Assembly: GCF_013386115.1 (NCBI RefSeq) | Contig: NZ_JACAOR010000002.1 | Coordinates: forward strand, 506,383-570,382 | Source of the DNA: Pseudomonas gingeri | GTDB lineage: Bacteria; Pseudomonadota; Gammaproteobacteria; Pseudomonadales; Pseudomonadaceae | DNA length: 64,000 bases | Direction of reading: 5' to 3' | Part shown: positions 56,944 through 64,000 of the stretch, piece after piece | How the letters are laid out: each line of letters begins with the position of its first letter | Numbering within the stretch: position 1 is the stretch's first letter | Program-made: the position numbers and the translations under genes | The notes under the pieces: model-generated | Databases searched by the model: none | Seen by the model: only the letters and a program-made list of their open reading frames with translations | What the model was told of the DNA's origin: nothing

Positions 56944-57939
56944 TCAGTCGAATGCCGAATTGTAGGCAAACAACGCCGGTGCCCCACCGGTGTGCAAGAA
57001 GATGATAGGCCCTTCGTCGAAACGCTGCAGGCCGATGCCGTCGAGCAAGCCGGCCATCGCCTTGCCGGTGTACACCGGGTCGAGCAGGATGCCTTCCTGG
57101 CTCGCCAGCAGCTTGACCGCCGCCAGAGTCCCGGCATTCGGCTCGCCGTAGCGCGGGGCAAAATACTCGTCCCAGAGCTCGACCCTGAAGCTGGCCGGCA
57201 ATTCCACGCCCAGCAGTTCGGCGGTACGTTCGGCCAGGCCCTGCACTTTCGGCCGTTGCGCCTCGTCGGTGCGCGATACCGTCACGCCCACCACCGGCAG
57301 TTCCGGCAGCACCTCGCTCAACGCCAGGCCCAGGCCGCTGTGGGTCCCGGCGCTGCCGGAAGCCAGCACCACGGCGGCGAACTCCAGCCCCGTCGCCTCG
57401 ATCTGCGCCGCCAGTTCCAGCCCGGCACGCACATAACCCAGGGCGCCGAGGGGATTGGAGCCGCCGATCGGTACCACATAGGGTTTGCGGCCATTGTTGC
57501 GCAGGCGCTCGGCCAGGGCTTGCAACTGCTCGTCGGCATTGTCCAGGTTGTCCACCAGCTCGACCTTGGCATCGAACAGGTCCAGCAGCAGCCGGTTGCC
57601 GTTGCGCAGGTAGTTGCCGTCCTCGGTGCCGATGGGGTTTTCCACCAGGGCGACGCAGCCCAGGCCCAGGCGCGCGGCCAGCGCGGCGGTCTGGCGCACG
57701 TGATTGGACTGGATCGCGCCGGCGGTGACCAGGGTGTCGGCCCCCGCCGCCAACGCATCGGCGCCAAGGTATTCGAGCTTGCGCAGCTTGTTGCCACCCA
57801 GGGCCAGGGGCGTCAGGTCATCGCGCTTGATGTAGATATCGCGTCCCACCCAGGCCGACAGGCGTTCGAGTTTTTCCAGGGGCGTGGCCTGGGCCAGGAG
57901 TTCCAGGCGGTTAAAGCGGGCGAGCTGTTGTTTGATCAT
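56944..57939 (-). CDS. dcyD: D-cysteine desulfhydrase DcyD
   Basis: A 331-residue PLP enzyme of the ACC-deaminase/DcyD branch. The Schiff-base Lys51 is in [33 protein letters not shown] is the conserved N-terminal-domain motif, and [11 protein letters not shown] binds phosphate. It converts D-cysteine to pyruvate, H2S and ammonia. ACC deaminase is the main alternative, but the cystine-transporter neighbours favour DcyD. The ATG at 57939 is chosen because [20 protein letters not shown] matches the family start; the longer frame is upstream sequence. Confidence 0.88.
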   Translation of the reverse strand: MIKQQLARFNRLELLAQATPLEKLERLSAWVGRDIYIKRDDLTPLALGGNKLRKLEYLGADALAAGADTLVTAGAIQSNHVRQTAALAARLGLGCVALVENPIGTEDGNYLRNGNRLLLDLFDAKVELVDNLDNADEQLQALAERLRNNGRKPYVVPIGGSNPLGALGYVRAGLELAAQIEATGLEFAAVVLASGSAGTHSGLGLALSEVLPELPVVGVTVSRTDEAQRPKVQGLAERTAELLGVELPASFRVELWDEYFAPRYGEPNAGTLAAVKLLASQEGILLDPVYTGKAMAGLLDGIGLQRFDEGPIIFLHTGGAPALFAYNSAFD

Positions 57940-58129
57940 GGGTCCGAACTGACGGTAGGAAATGCCTCGACTATAGGCAGGCACTTTTCCCCAGGCAACC
58001 GCCTTGCGCTTATGTCGGAAAGTTCTGAGCAAAGCACTATTAGTTCTTAATTCCCGTTCAGGGCGGTGCCGTAAAGTGAAAGCCATTCAGGCGACCCGAT
58101 TGTCCGGTCGCCAGGTCGGAGATTTGATC

Positions 58130-59059
58130 GTGAGCGAGCGTTCCAGCCATTGGCAACTACAGACCATCGTCAGCCAGTTGCGCAGCGCCCGGGATGAGTG
58201 GCGCAGTCGCAACGGCCGGGTCAGCGACGAACAGGGCGGGCGCGAACTGCCATCGCGCCAGGCCATGGCCGAGATTCTCGAAGCGCTGTGCGGCGCGCTG
58301 TTCCCCATGCGCCTGGGGCCGGTGGACCTGCGCGAGGAAAGCGAGGACTTCTACGTCGGCCATACCCTCGATGCCGCCCTCAATGCCCTGCTGGCCCAGG
58401 CCCGCCTGGAACTGCGCTACGTGGCGCGACACGGCGGCGAATCGGACGCCGAGGTCAATGCCAGGGCGGTGCAGTTGATCCAGGCCTTCGCCATGGCCCT
58501 GCCGGAGCTGCGCCGGCTGCTCGACACCGATGTCCTCGCCGCCTACCACGGCGACCCGGCGGCCCGCAGCGTCGATGAAGTGCTGCTGTGCTACCCGGGG
58601 ATTCTCGCGGTGATCCACCATCGCCTGGCCCACCACCTGTATCGCGCCGGCTTGCCGCTGCTGGCCCGGATCAGCGCGGAAATCGCCCACTCGGCCACCG
58701 GCATCGACATCCACCCCGGTGCGCAGATCGGCCGCAGTTTCTTTATCGACCATGGCACCGGCGTGGTGATCGGTGAAACCGCGATCATCGGCGAGCGGGT
58801 CAGGATCTACCAGGCGGTAACCCTGGGCGCCAAGCGCTTCCCGGCGGACGAGGACGGCCAGTTGCAGAAGGGTCACCCACGCCATCCGATCGTCGAGGAC
58901 GACGTGGTCATCTATGCCGGGGCCACCATCCTCGGGCGGATCACCATCGGCAAGGGCGCCACCATCGGCGGCAACGTCTGGCTGACCCGCAGCGTGCCGG
59001 CGGGCTGCAACCTGACCCAGGCCAACCTCCAGCAGCACGAGAACGAGATCCAGCGCTGA
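58130..59059 (+). CDS. epsC: Serine O-acetyltransferase EpsC
   Basis: A 309-residue serine acetyltransferase of the longer EpsC type. The N-terminal helical part is about residues 1-170; the left-handed beta-helix of hexapeptide repeats follows, with GIDIHPGAQIGRSFFIDHGTG including the catalytic His, and GETAIIGERVRIYQAVTLGA. It makes O-acetylserine for cysteine synthesis. It uses GTG at 58130 with GGAG eight bases upstream. It is divergent from dcyD with 190 bases between. The open frame extends upstream through untranslated sequence. Confidence 0.91.
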   Translation: MSERSSHWQLQTIVSQLRSARDEWRSRNGRVSDEQGGRELPSRQAMAEILEALCGALFPMRLGPVDLREESEDFYVGHTLDAALNALLAQARLELRYVARHGGESDAEVNARAVQLIQAFAMALPELRRLLDTDVLAAYHGDPAARSVDEVLLCYPGILAVIHHRLAHHLYRAGLPLLARISAEIAHSATGIDIHPGAQIGRSFFIDHGTGVVIGETAIIGERVRIYQAVTLGAKRFPADEDGQLQKGHPRHPIVEDDVVIYAGATILGRITIGKGATIGGNVWLTRSVPAGCNLTQANLQQHENEIQR

Positions 59060-59093
59060 GGCCTGTCACATCTGGGTTACCTGTCAGTCCCTC

Positions 59094-59258
59094 TTCGCGG
59101 GCAAGCCCGCTCCCACAGTGTTCGGCGTCACTCGTAATATCCGCACAAGGCGCAGGCCTTGTAGGAGCGGGCTTGCTCGCTCCTACAGTCTTCGGCGTCG
59201 CTCGCAGTATCCGCACAGGATGCAGGCCTTGTGGGAGCGGGCTTGCCCGCGAAGAGGC
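59094..59258. repeat. REP array with two 70-bp units
   Basis: GTGTTCGGCGTCACTCG at 59118 recurs as GTCTTCGGCGTCGCTCG at 59188, each followed by CCGCACA and a REP sequence. An opposite-facing REP opens the array at 59094. It starts 35 bases after the epsC stop. Confidence 0.85.
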
Positions 59259-59357
59259 CGGAACGATTCACCCATGACAACCGTCATACCCCTACCTGAA
59301 GCTCATGTAAGAACAGTACCGCCCAGCCCTGCGATTAGTCCCGAAAGCCCTATCCGT

Positions 59358-59387
59358 GTTTAACTTGACTGTTCGTTCAAGTTAAAC
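59358..59387. promoter_or_regulatory. BetI-like operator upstream of betT
   Basis: GTTTAACTTGA (59358-59368) and TCAAGTTAAAC (59377-59387) form a perfect 11-base inverted repeat with spacer CTGTTCGT. The core TTGACTGTTCGTTCAA closely follows the BetI consensus TTGATTGGACGTTCAA. It ends 91 bases before the betT start. The betIBA genes themselves are not in the window. Confidence 0.7.
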
Positions 59388-59478
59388 CGGCAGTTCGCTG
59401 CCCGCTCACAACAGGAGGCTTGCCTTTGCTGAGTCCGAGATGTCCAGCCATGTTTCATCCCTTCGAGGTGCCCGCCGC

Positions 59479-61479
59479 ATGAGTACCTCCGCGACCCCGT
59501 CAAGCGGCCTGGTCCGCATGAATCCGCCGGTGTTCTACTTCGCCGCGACCTTCATCCTGCTGTTCGGCCTGGTGGTCATCAGCCTTCCCGACGCCGCCGG
59601 CCAATGGCTGCTGGCCGCGCAGAACTGGGCGGCCAATACGGTCGGCTGGTATTACCTGCTGGCGATGACCCTGTACCTGGTCTTCGTGGTGGTCACCGCC
59701 TTGTCCGGCTACGGCAAGATCAAGCTCGGTGCCGACCACGACGAACCCGAGTTCAGCTACCTGTCCTGGGCCGGCATGCTGTTCGCCGCCGGGATCAGCA
59801 TCACCCTGTTCTTCTTCTGCGTCTCCGAACCGCTGACCCACATGCTCCAGCCGCCCCAGGGCGAAGCCGGTGGCCAGGCGGCCGCGCGCCAGGCCATGCA
59901 GATCCTGTTCCTGCACTGGGGCCTGCACGGCTGGGGCGTGTTCGCCTTCGTCGGCATGGCCCTGGCCTACTTCGCCTACCGGCACAACCTGCCGCTGGCC
60001 CTGCGTTCGGCGCTCTATCCGCTGATCGGCAAGCGCATCAACGGCCCCATCGGCTACGCGGTGGATGGCTTCGGCATCATCGCCACGGTGTTCGGCCTGG
60101 GTGCCGACATGGGCTTCGGCGTCCTGCACCTCAACTCTGGCCTGGACTATCTGTTCAACGTGCCCCACACCCAGTGGATCCAGGTCGGACTGATCACCCT
60201 GATGATGGGCGCGGCCATCCTGGTGGCCGTGGCCGGGGTCGACAAGGGCGTGCGGGTGATGTCCGACATCAACATGCTGCTGGCCTGCGCGCTGCTGCTG
60301 TTCGTGCTGTTCGCCGGGCCCACCCAGCACCTGCTCAACACCCTGATCCAGAACCTCGGCGACTACCTCGGCGCCCTGCCGACCAAGAGTTTCGACCTCT
60401 ACGCCTACGACAAACCCAGCGACTGGCTCGGCGGCTGGACGGTGTTCTACTGGGCCTGGTGGATTGCCTGGTCGCCGTTCGTGGGCCTGTTCATCGCGCG
60501 GATTTCCCGCGGCCGGACCATCCGCGAGTTCGTCTTCGGCGTGTTGCTGATCCCGCTCGGCTTCACCCTGGCGTGGATGTCGATCTTCGGCAACAGCGCC
60601 ATCGACCAGGTGCTCAACCACGGCATGGTCGCCCTCGGCCAGTCGGCCATCGACGATCCGTCGCGGACCCTGTACCTGCTGCTGGAAACCTACCCCTGGA
60701 GCAAGACGGTGATCGCCGTCACGGTGTTCATCAGCTTCGTGTTCTTCGTCACCTCAGCCGATTCCGGCACCGTGGTGCTCTCGACGCTCTCGGCACGGGG
60801 CGGCAGCGCCGACGAAGACGGGCCGAAATGGCTGCGGGTGTTCTGGGGCGCGATGACCGCGCTGGTCACCAGCGCGCTGCTGTTCTCCGGCAGTATCGAC
60901 GCGCTGAAATCGGCGGTGGTGCTGACCTCGCTGCCGTTCTCGCTGATCCTGCTGCTGATGATGTGGGGACTGCACAAGGCTTTCCACCTGGAGTCGCAGA
61001 AACGCATTGCCCAACTGCATTCGCTGGCGCCGGTCTCCGGCTCACGACGCGGCAAGGGTGGCTGGCGCCAGCGCCTCAGCCAGGCGGTGCATTTCCCGTC
61101 GCGGGACGAGGTCTATCGATTCCTCGACCAGACCGTGCGACCGGCCATCGAGGAAGTCAGCGCGGTGTTTGTCGAGAAGGGCCTGAACGTGATCACCCAG
61201 CCCGATCCGGCCAACGACAGCGTCAGCCTGGAAATCGGTCATGGCGACCAGCATCCGTTCGTCTACCAGGTACAGATGCGCGGTTACTTCACACCGTCCT
61301 TCGCCCGTGGCGGCATGGGTCCCAAGGAACTACGCAACCGCCGCTACTACCGCGCCGAAGTGCACCTGAGCGAAGGCAGCCAGGACTATGACCTGATGGG
61401 CTACAGCAAGGACCAGATCATCAACGACATCCTCGACCAGTACGAACGGCACATGCAGTTCCTGCACCTGGTGCGCTGA
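59479..61479 (+). CDS. betT: High-affinity choline transporter BetT (BCCT family)
   Basis: A 666-residue betaine/choline/carnitine transporter with 12 predicted segments. The signature region WWIAWSPFVGLFIARISRGRTIREF is present and FFVTSADSGTVVLSTL is the following conserved loop. The long C-terminal cytoplasmic domain (about 500-666) is the BetT-type osmosensing tail. Uptake of choline feeds glycine-betaine synthesis. GAGG ten bases before 59479 favours that start; 59440 would add 13 residues. A BetI-like operator upstream supports choline-specific control. Confidence 0.9.
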   Translation: MSTSATPSSGLVRMNPPVFYFAATFILLFGLVVISLPDAAGQWLLAAQNWAANTVGWYYLLAMTLYLVFVVVTALSGYGKIKLGADHDEPEFSYLSWAGMLFAAGISITLFFFCVSEPLTHMLQPPQGEAGGQAAARQAMQILFLHWGLHGWGVFAFVGMALAYFAYRHNLPLALRSALYPLIGKRINGPIGYAVDGFGIIATVFGLGADMGFGVLHLNSGLDYLFNVPHTQWIQVGLITLMMGAAILVAVAGVDKGVRVMSDINMLLACALLLFVLFAGPTQHLLNTLIQNLGDYLGALPTKSFDLYAYDKPSDWLGGWTVFYWAWWIAWSPFVGLFIARISRGRTIREFVFGVLLIPLGFTLAWMSIFGNSAIDQVLNHGMVALGQSAIDDPSRTLYLLLETYPWSKTVIAVTVFISFVFFVTSADSGTVVLSTLSARGGSADEDGPKWLRVFWGAMTALVTSALLFSGSIDALKSAVVLTSLPFSLILLLMMWGLHKAFHLESQKRIAQLHSLAPVSGSRRGKGGWRQRLSQAVHFPSRDEVYRFLDQTVRPAIEEVSAVFVEKGLNVITQPDPANDSVSLEIGHGDQHPFVYQVQMRGYFTPSFARGGMGPKELRNRRYYRAEVHLSEGSQDYDLMGYSKDQIINDILDQYERHMQFLHLVR

Positions 61480-61655
61480 CGCGACAGCCGGAGAGTTTTC
61501 GTACCGAGCCTGGTGGCCTGCGCGGCGGGTTCACCAGCTCGGATTCGGCTGCCGGAAGTTCCCGGCCAGGGCGCTGTGACGAGTCATGGCCCGCCATGGC
61601 GAGTCACTGCGAGGCAGGCGCCGAAGCTGGCTGACCGGACTGGCCACACAAGCCA

Positions 61656-61913
61656 CTAGGCCTTGTCCAGCAGCATGAACAAGGCCATGGCGATGGCCGG
61701 CAGGCCGAAGACGGCCAGGGCGATCAACAGTTCGGAAATCAGCGGCTGGTGAGCGATGACCACGCCTATGGCGCCATTGACGATGGTCGCCAGCAGCCAC
61801 ATGCCGAGGAAACCGAAGCCCAGGGTCTGCCGGCTGATGCCCAGGCGCTGGCCGAAGAACAGCGTACAACCCAGCAGAAGCAGGCCGACGGTGAGGATGA
61901 TGGCGGTGTGCAT
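61656..61913 (-). CDS. Small membrane protein, uncharacterised
   Basis: An 85-residue protein that is nearly all hydrophobic, with three predicted membrane segments (about residues 4-22, 31-52 and 61-82). GGAGGAT nine bases before the ATG at 61913 is a strong ribosome binding site and argues that it is real. There is no recognised domain. The neighbours, a choline transporter and a short-chain dehydrogenase, give no clear clue. Similar small membrane proteins occur widely in Pseudomonas. Confidence 0.65.
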   Translation of the reverse strand: MHTAIILTVGLLLLGCTLFFGQRLGISRQTLGFGFLGMWLLATIVNGAIGVVIAHQPLISELLIALAVFGLPAIAMALFMLLDKA

Positions 61914-61939
61914 GGGGATATCCTCCGCAAGCTGTATCC

Positions 61940-61970
61940 GATCGTTCCCATGCTCCGCGTGGGAACGATC
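61940..61970. repeat. Minimal copy of the palindromic intergenic element
   Basis: GATCGTTCCCATG/CGTGGGAACGATC, a 31-base hairpin made of the outer arm of the elements at 14056 and 30952 closed directly on itself. Confidence 0.8.
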
Positions 61971-62041
61971 ATGAGTGGTGCGACATCAGGAAGTACCGCC
62001 CCGACCTCCCTATCTATCACTGTAGATCGAAACCCGTCCCC

Positions 62042-62938
62042 TCAACGGCTGCCGACGCGCAGCAGATCTTCCAGGCCGATGCGCCGGAACATCTCCGCGC
62101 GCACCCGGTCGGCCATGCCGTTGACCACCTCGGCACCGTCCTCGGATGGATCGATATGGCATCGGAACGGCCGGCTGCCGTGGGGCAGCTCGACAATCCC
62201 GACAATCGCCCGGGCCACCTCGACGACATCCGCATCCGCCGGCTCGAGCGCCGCCAGCCCTTCCAGCGCCTGGGCCGCCACCCCGGCGTATGGCCCCTCG
62301 GTGTATTCCAGGGCACGCGCCTTGTCAGCCGGCGAACCGGAATGCACGAAGTGGTTGGTGCCCTTGGTGAATGCCCCCGGAACCACGATCGAGGTCTCGA
62401 TGCCCCAGCGCACCAGCTCGCTGGCATAGGACACCGCCAGGGAATCCATCGCCGCCTTGGCCGCGAAGTACGGAGCGAGGAACGGCGGGGTGCCGCCACG
62501 GGCGCTACTGGAGGAGACCCACAGCACCAGGCCCCTGCCCTGCTTGCGCAACTGCGGCAAGGCGGCGCGGTTGACCCGCTGGGTGCTCAACACATTGATG
62601 TCGTAGAGCTGGGCGAACTGCTCCGGAGTGAAGGCTTCGGTGGGGCCGAAGGACATATGCCCGGCGTTGTGGATAACCACATCCAGCCGCCCGCAGTCGG
62701 CGATGATCCGGGCCACGCCGGCCTCGACCGAAGCGTCGGACGCCACGTCCAGCTCGACGCTGCGCAGGTCCACCGCATGCTCGCTGGCATAACGCTGGAC
62801 CTCGGCCACCTGCGGCGCGTTACGGCCCAGGGTTTCACGCATGCTGGCGTAGACGGTATGGCCGGCATCGGCCAGGGCACGGGCGGTCAGGGCACCAAAC
62901 CCGCTGGAGGCACCGGTAATCAGGATCACGGATTTCAT
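62042..62938 (-). CDS. Short-chain dehydrogenase/reductase (first of two)
   Basis: A 298-residue SDR with the cofactor motif TGASSGFG near residue 8, NAG at IHNAGHM, and the catalytic Ser (WVSSSS) and Tyr-x3-Lys (APYFAAKAA). The shape is that of classical SDRs with an extended C-terminus. The preference for NAD or NADP and the substrate are not readable. It lies 106 bases downstream of the next SDR gene on the same strand and may share its transcript. Confidence 0.85.
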   Translation of the reverse strand: MKSVILITGASSGFGALTARALADAGHTVYASMRETLGRNAPQVAEVQRYASEHAVDLRSVELDVASDASVEAGVARIIADCGRLDVVIHNAGHMSFGPTEAFTPEQFAQLYDINVLSTQRVNRAALPQLRKQGRGLVLWVSSSSARGGTPPFLAPYFAAKAAMDSLAVSYASELVRWGIETSIVVPGAFTKGTNHFVHSGSPADKARALEYTEGPYAGVAAQALEGLAALEPADADVVEVARAIVGIVELPHGSRPFRCHIDPSEDGAEVVNGMADRVRAEMFRRIGLEDLLRVGSR

Positions 62939-63044
62939 GGGGTTTCACCTCGAGCTCGGAGAATAAAGGGACTCGCCGGAGCGGGATGCGCAGGCGAGCA
63001 GACCGCCCGCGAACCGGGCGATCACTCAGGCAACGGCAGGTCGA

Positions 63045-63785
63045 TCAGACCAGGCCGCCATTGGCGCGCAGGACTTGCCCATTGACCCAGCCGGCGGCCG
63101 GGCTCACCAGGAAGGACACCACGTTGGCGATGTCTTCCGGCTGACCGAGACGCTCCAGCGGCGGCATCTTGGCGAAGGTCTGGATCTGCTCTTCGCTCTT
63201 GCCATGCAGGAACAGTTCAGTCGCTACCGGGCCGGGGGCGACGGCGTTGACGGTGATCTGGCGGCCGCGCAGTTCCTTGGAGAACACGTGGGTGAAGGAC
63301 TCCACCGCCGCCTTGCTGGCGATGTACACCGCGTAGCCGGGCATGTTCAGGGCCACGGTGCTGCTGGAGAAGTTGACGATACGGCCGCCATCGTTCATCC
63401 GGGTGGCCGCCGCGCGCAGGGTGTTGAAGGTACCGCGGGTGTTGATGGCGAACGTCTGGTCGAACAGTTCGTCGCTGTGCTGGGCCAGCGGCAGGACCTT
63501 GAGGATACCGGCGTTGTTGATCAGCACATCGACCTTGCCCAGGTGCTGTTCGGTTTCGTCGAACAAGCGGCTGACATCGGCGGAGTTGGCGACATCGGCC
63601 TTGATCGCTATGGCCTGGTGACCGGCCTGGCGCAGCTCGACCACCAGTGCCGAGGCTTCGGTGGCGCTGCTGGCGTAGTTGATGGCGACGGCAAAACCGT
63701 CCGCGGCCAGTTGGCGGGCGATTACCGCGCCGATGCCACGCGAGGCGCCGGTAACGATGGCAACTTTCGGGGTCTGGGTAGTCAT
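63045..63785 (-). CDS. Short-chain dehydrogenase/reductase (second, glucose-dehydrogenase-like)
   Basis: A 246-residue classical SDR with VTGASRGIG near residue 11, NNAG, the catalytic Ser in NFSSSTV and Tyr-x3-Lys in YIASKAA, and the closing GQVLRANGGLV. It resembles 3-ketoacyl-ACP-reductase-type SDRs of unknown substrate. It is divergent from a LysR gene, whose product is probably its regulator. The ATG at 63785 gives the normal family start. Confidence 0.86.
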   Translation of the reverse strand: MTTQTPKVAIVTGASRGIGAVIARQLAADGFAVAINYASSATEASALVVELRQAGHQAIAIKADVANSADVSRLFDETEQHLGKVDVLINNAGILKVLPLAQHSDELFDQTFAINTRGTFNTLRAAATRMNDGGRIVNFSSSTVALNMPGYAVYIASKAAVESFTHVFSKELRGRQITVNAVAPGPVATELFLHGKSEEQIQTFAKMPPLERLGQPEDIANVVSFLVSPAAGWVNGQVLRANGGLV

Positions 63786-63812
63786 GTCGAATCTCCTGGG
63801 GTGCTGAGTGGG

Positions 63813-63830
63813 TGTGAAGCCAATTTCACA
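63813..63830. promoter_or_regulatory. Dyad between the SDR and LysR genes
   Basis: TGTGAA and TTCACA form a perfect 6-6-6 inverted repeat around GCCAAT, 28 bases before the SDR start. It is a plausible LysR binding site. The half-sites resemble Crp/Vfr, but the spacing (8 between TGTGA and TCACA) is too long for a standard site. Confidence 0.4.
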
Positions 63831-63912
63831 TGTTTACCCAGGGCGATAAATGCGCGAGAGTTGCCTTGACTGTTCAATAATCGCCAACAATCAATCACAA
63901 CGGAGCACCCCC

Positions 63913-64000
63913 ATGGACCAGGTCAAGGCCATGAAGGTTTTTGTTCGGATCTACGAACGCAGCAGCTTCACCCTGGCGGCCGAAGACCTCAACCTGCCTC
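63913..64000 (+). CDS. LysR-family regulator (N-terminal fragment, cut by the window end)
   Basis: The first 29 codons read MDQVKAMKVFVRIYERSSFT and continue LAAEDLNLP, the start of a LysR winged helix-turn-helix. The rest lies beyond the window. It is divergent from an SDR gene with 127 bases between, the usual arrangement for LysR control. GGAG at 63902-63905 is the ribosome binding site. Confidence 0.85.
   Translation, partial: MDQVKAMKVFVRIYERSSFTLAAEDLNLP

Noticed and set aside
63813..63830. Crp/Vfr site
   Set aside because: The half-sites are separated by 8 instead of 6 bases between TGTGA and TCACA, so it does not meet the consensus spacing.

Overview
The window is a stretch of chromosome from a fluorescent pseudomonad, probably of the Pseudomonas fluorescens lineage. 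The evidence is high GC coding sequence broken by AT-rich promoters, many REP-type intergenic palindromes built on a 'GTGGGAGC...GGCTTGC' core, a complete spu polyamine locus, and the tau/ssu/lsfA/tcy/met sulfur-scavenging genes that, from memory, lie together in P. putida. Sixty-one protein genes are called. No tRNA, rRNA, CRISPR array, transposase or phage gene was seen.

Layout. 275-8673 (+): a nine-gene chemosensory operon (sensor-less MCP, cheY, STAS protein, cheA, MCP, cheW, cheR, cheD, cheB), tightly packed with two ATGA overlaps, followed by a separate LuxR-type response regulator. 9475-18754: assorted genes, namely a hot-dog thioesterase, an alpha/beta hydrolase, a thioredoxin-fold membrane protein, a penicillin/AHL-acylase homologue, an AraC regulator divergent from a carboxymuconolactone decarboxylase-family gene, and a GlxA-type regulator divergent from an M24 peptidase and an HD hydrolase. 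19111-30017: the polyamine locus, spuABCDEFGH on the minus strand and the glutamine-synthetase-like spuI divergent on the plus strand. Together these encode uptake of putrescine and spermidine and their gamma-glutamylation and transamination. A TetR gene follows.

31194-59059 is largely a sulfur island. It holds tauABCD (taurine), an OprD-type porin, the 1-Cys peroxiredoxin lsfA, ssuEADCBF (alkanesulfonates), a six-gene operon of two SfnB/DszC-like flavoenzymes plus a DszA-like monooxygenase plus a MetQNI transporter (substrate unknown), the cystine importer tcyJLN, D-cysteine desulfhydrase dcyD, and the serine acetyltransferase epsC that starts cysteine synthesis. Sulfonates and other organosulfur compounds are imported and cut to sulfite or sulfide, cystine and D-cysteine are salvaged, and LsfA protects the cell during sulfur limitation. 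SsuE is the only obvious FMN reductase and could supply FMNH2 to SsuD and to the orphan monooxygenases. AT-rich segments precede most of these operons, and two of them share a near-identical motif. A SufR-like regulator with an MFS exporter and a methyltransferase sit inside the island between near-identical repeat arrays.

59479-64000: a BCCT choline transporter behind a perfect BetI-like operator, a small membrane protein, two short-chain dehydrogenases, and the first 88 bases of a LysR gene cut by the window end.

No gene family here is wholly unknown. The best leads are the undefined organosulfur operon (46465-52969), the GlxA/M24/HD trio, the duplicated-domain protein behind a Fur-like palindrome, and several clean but unassigned operators.
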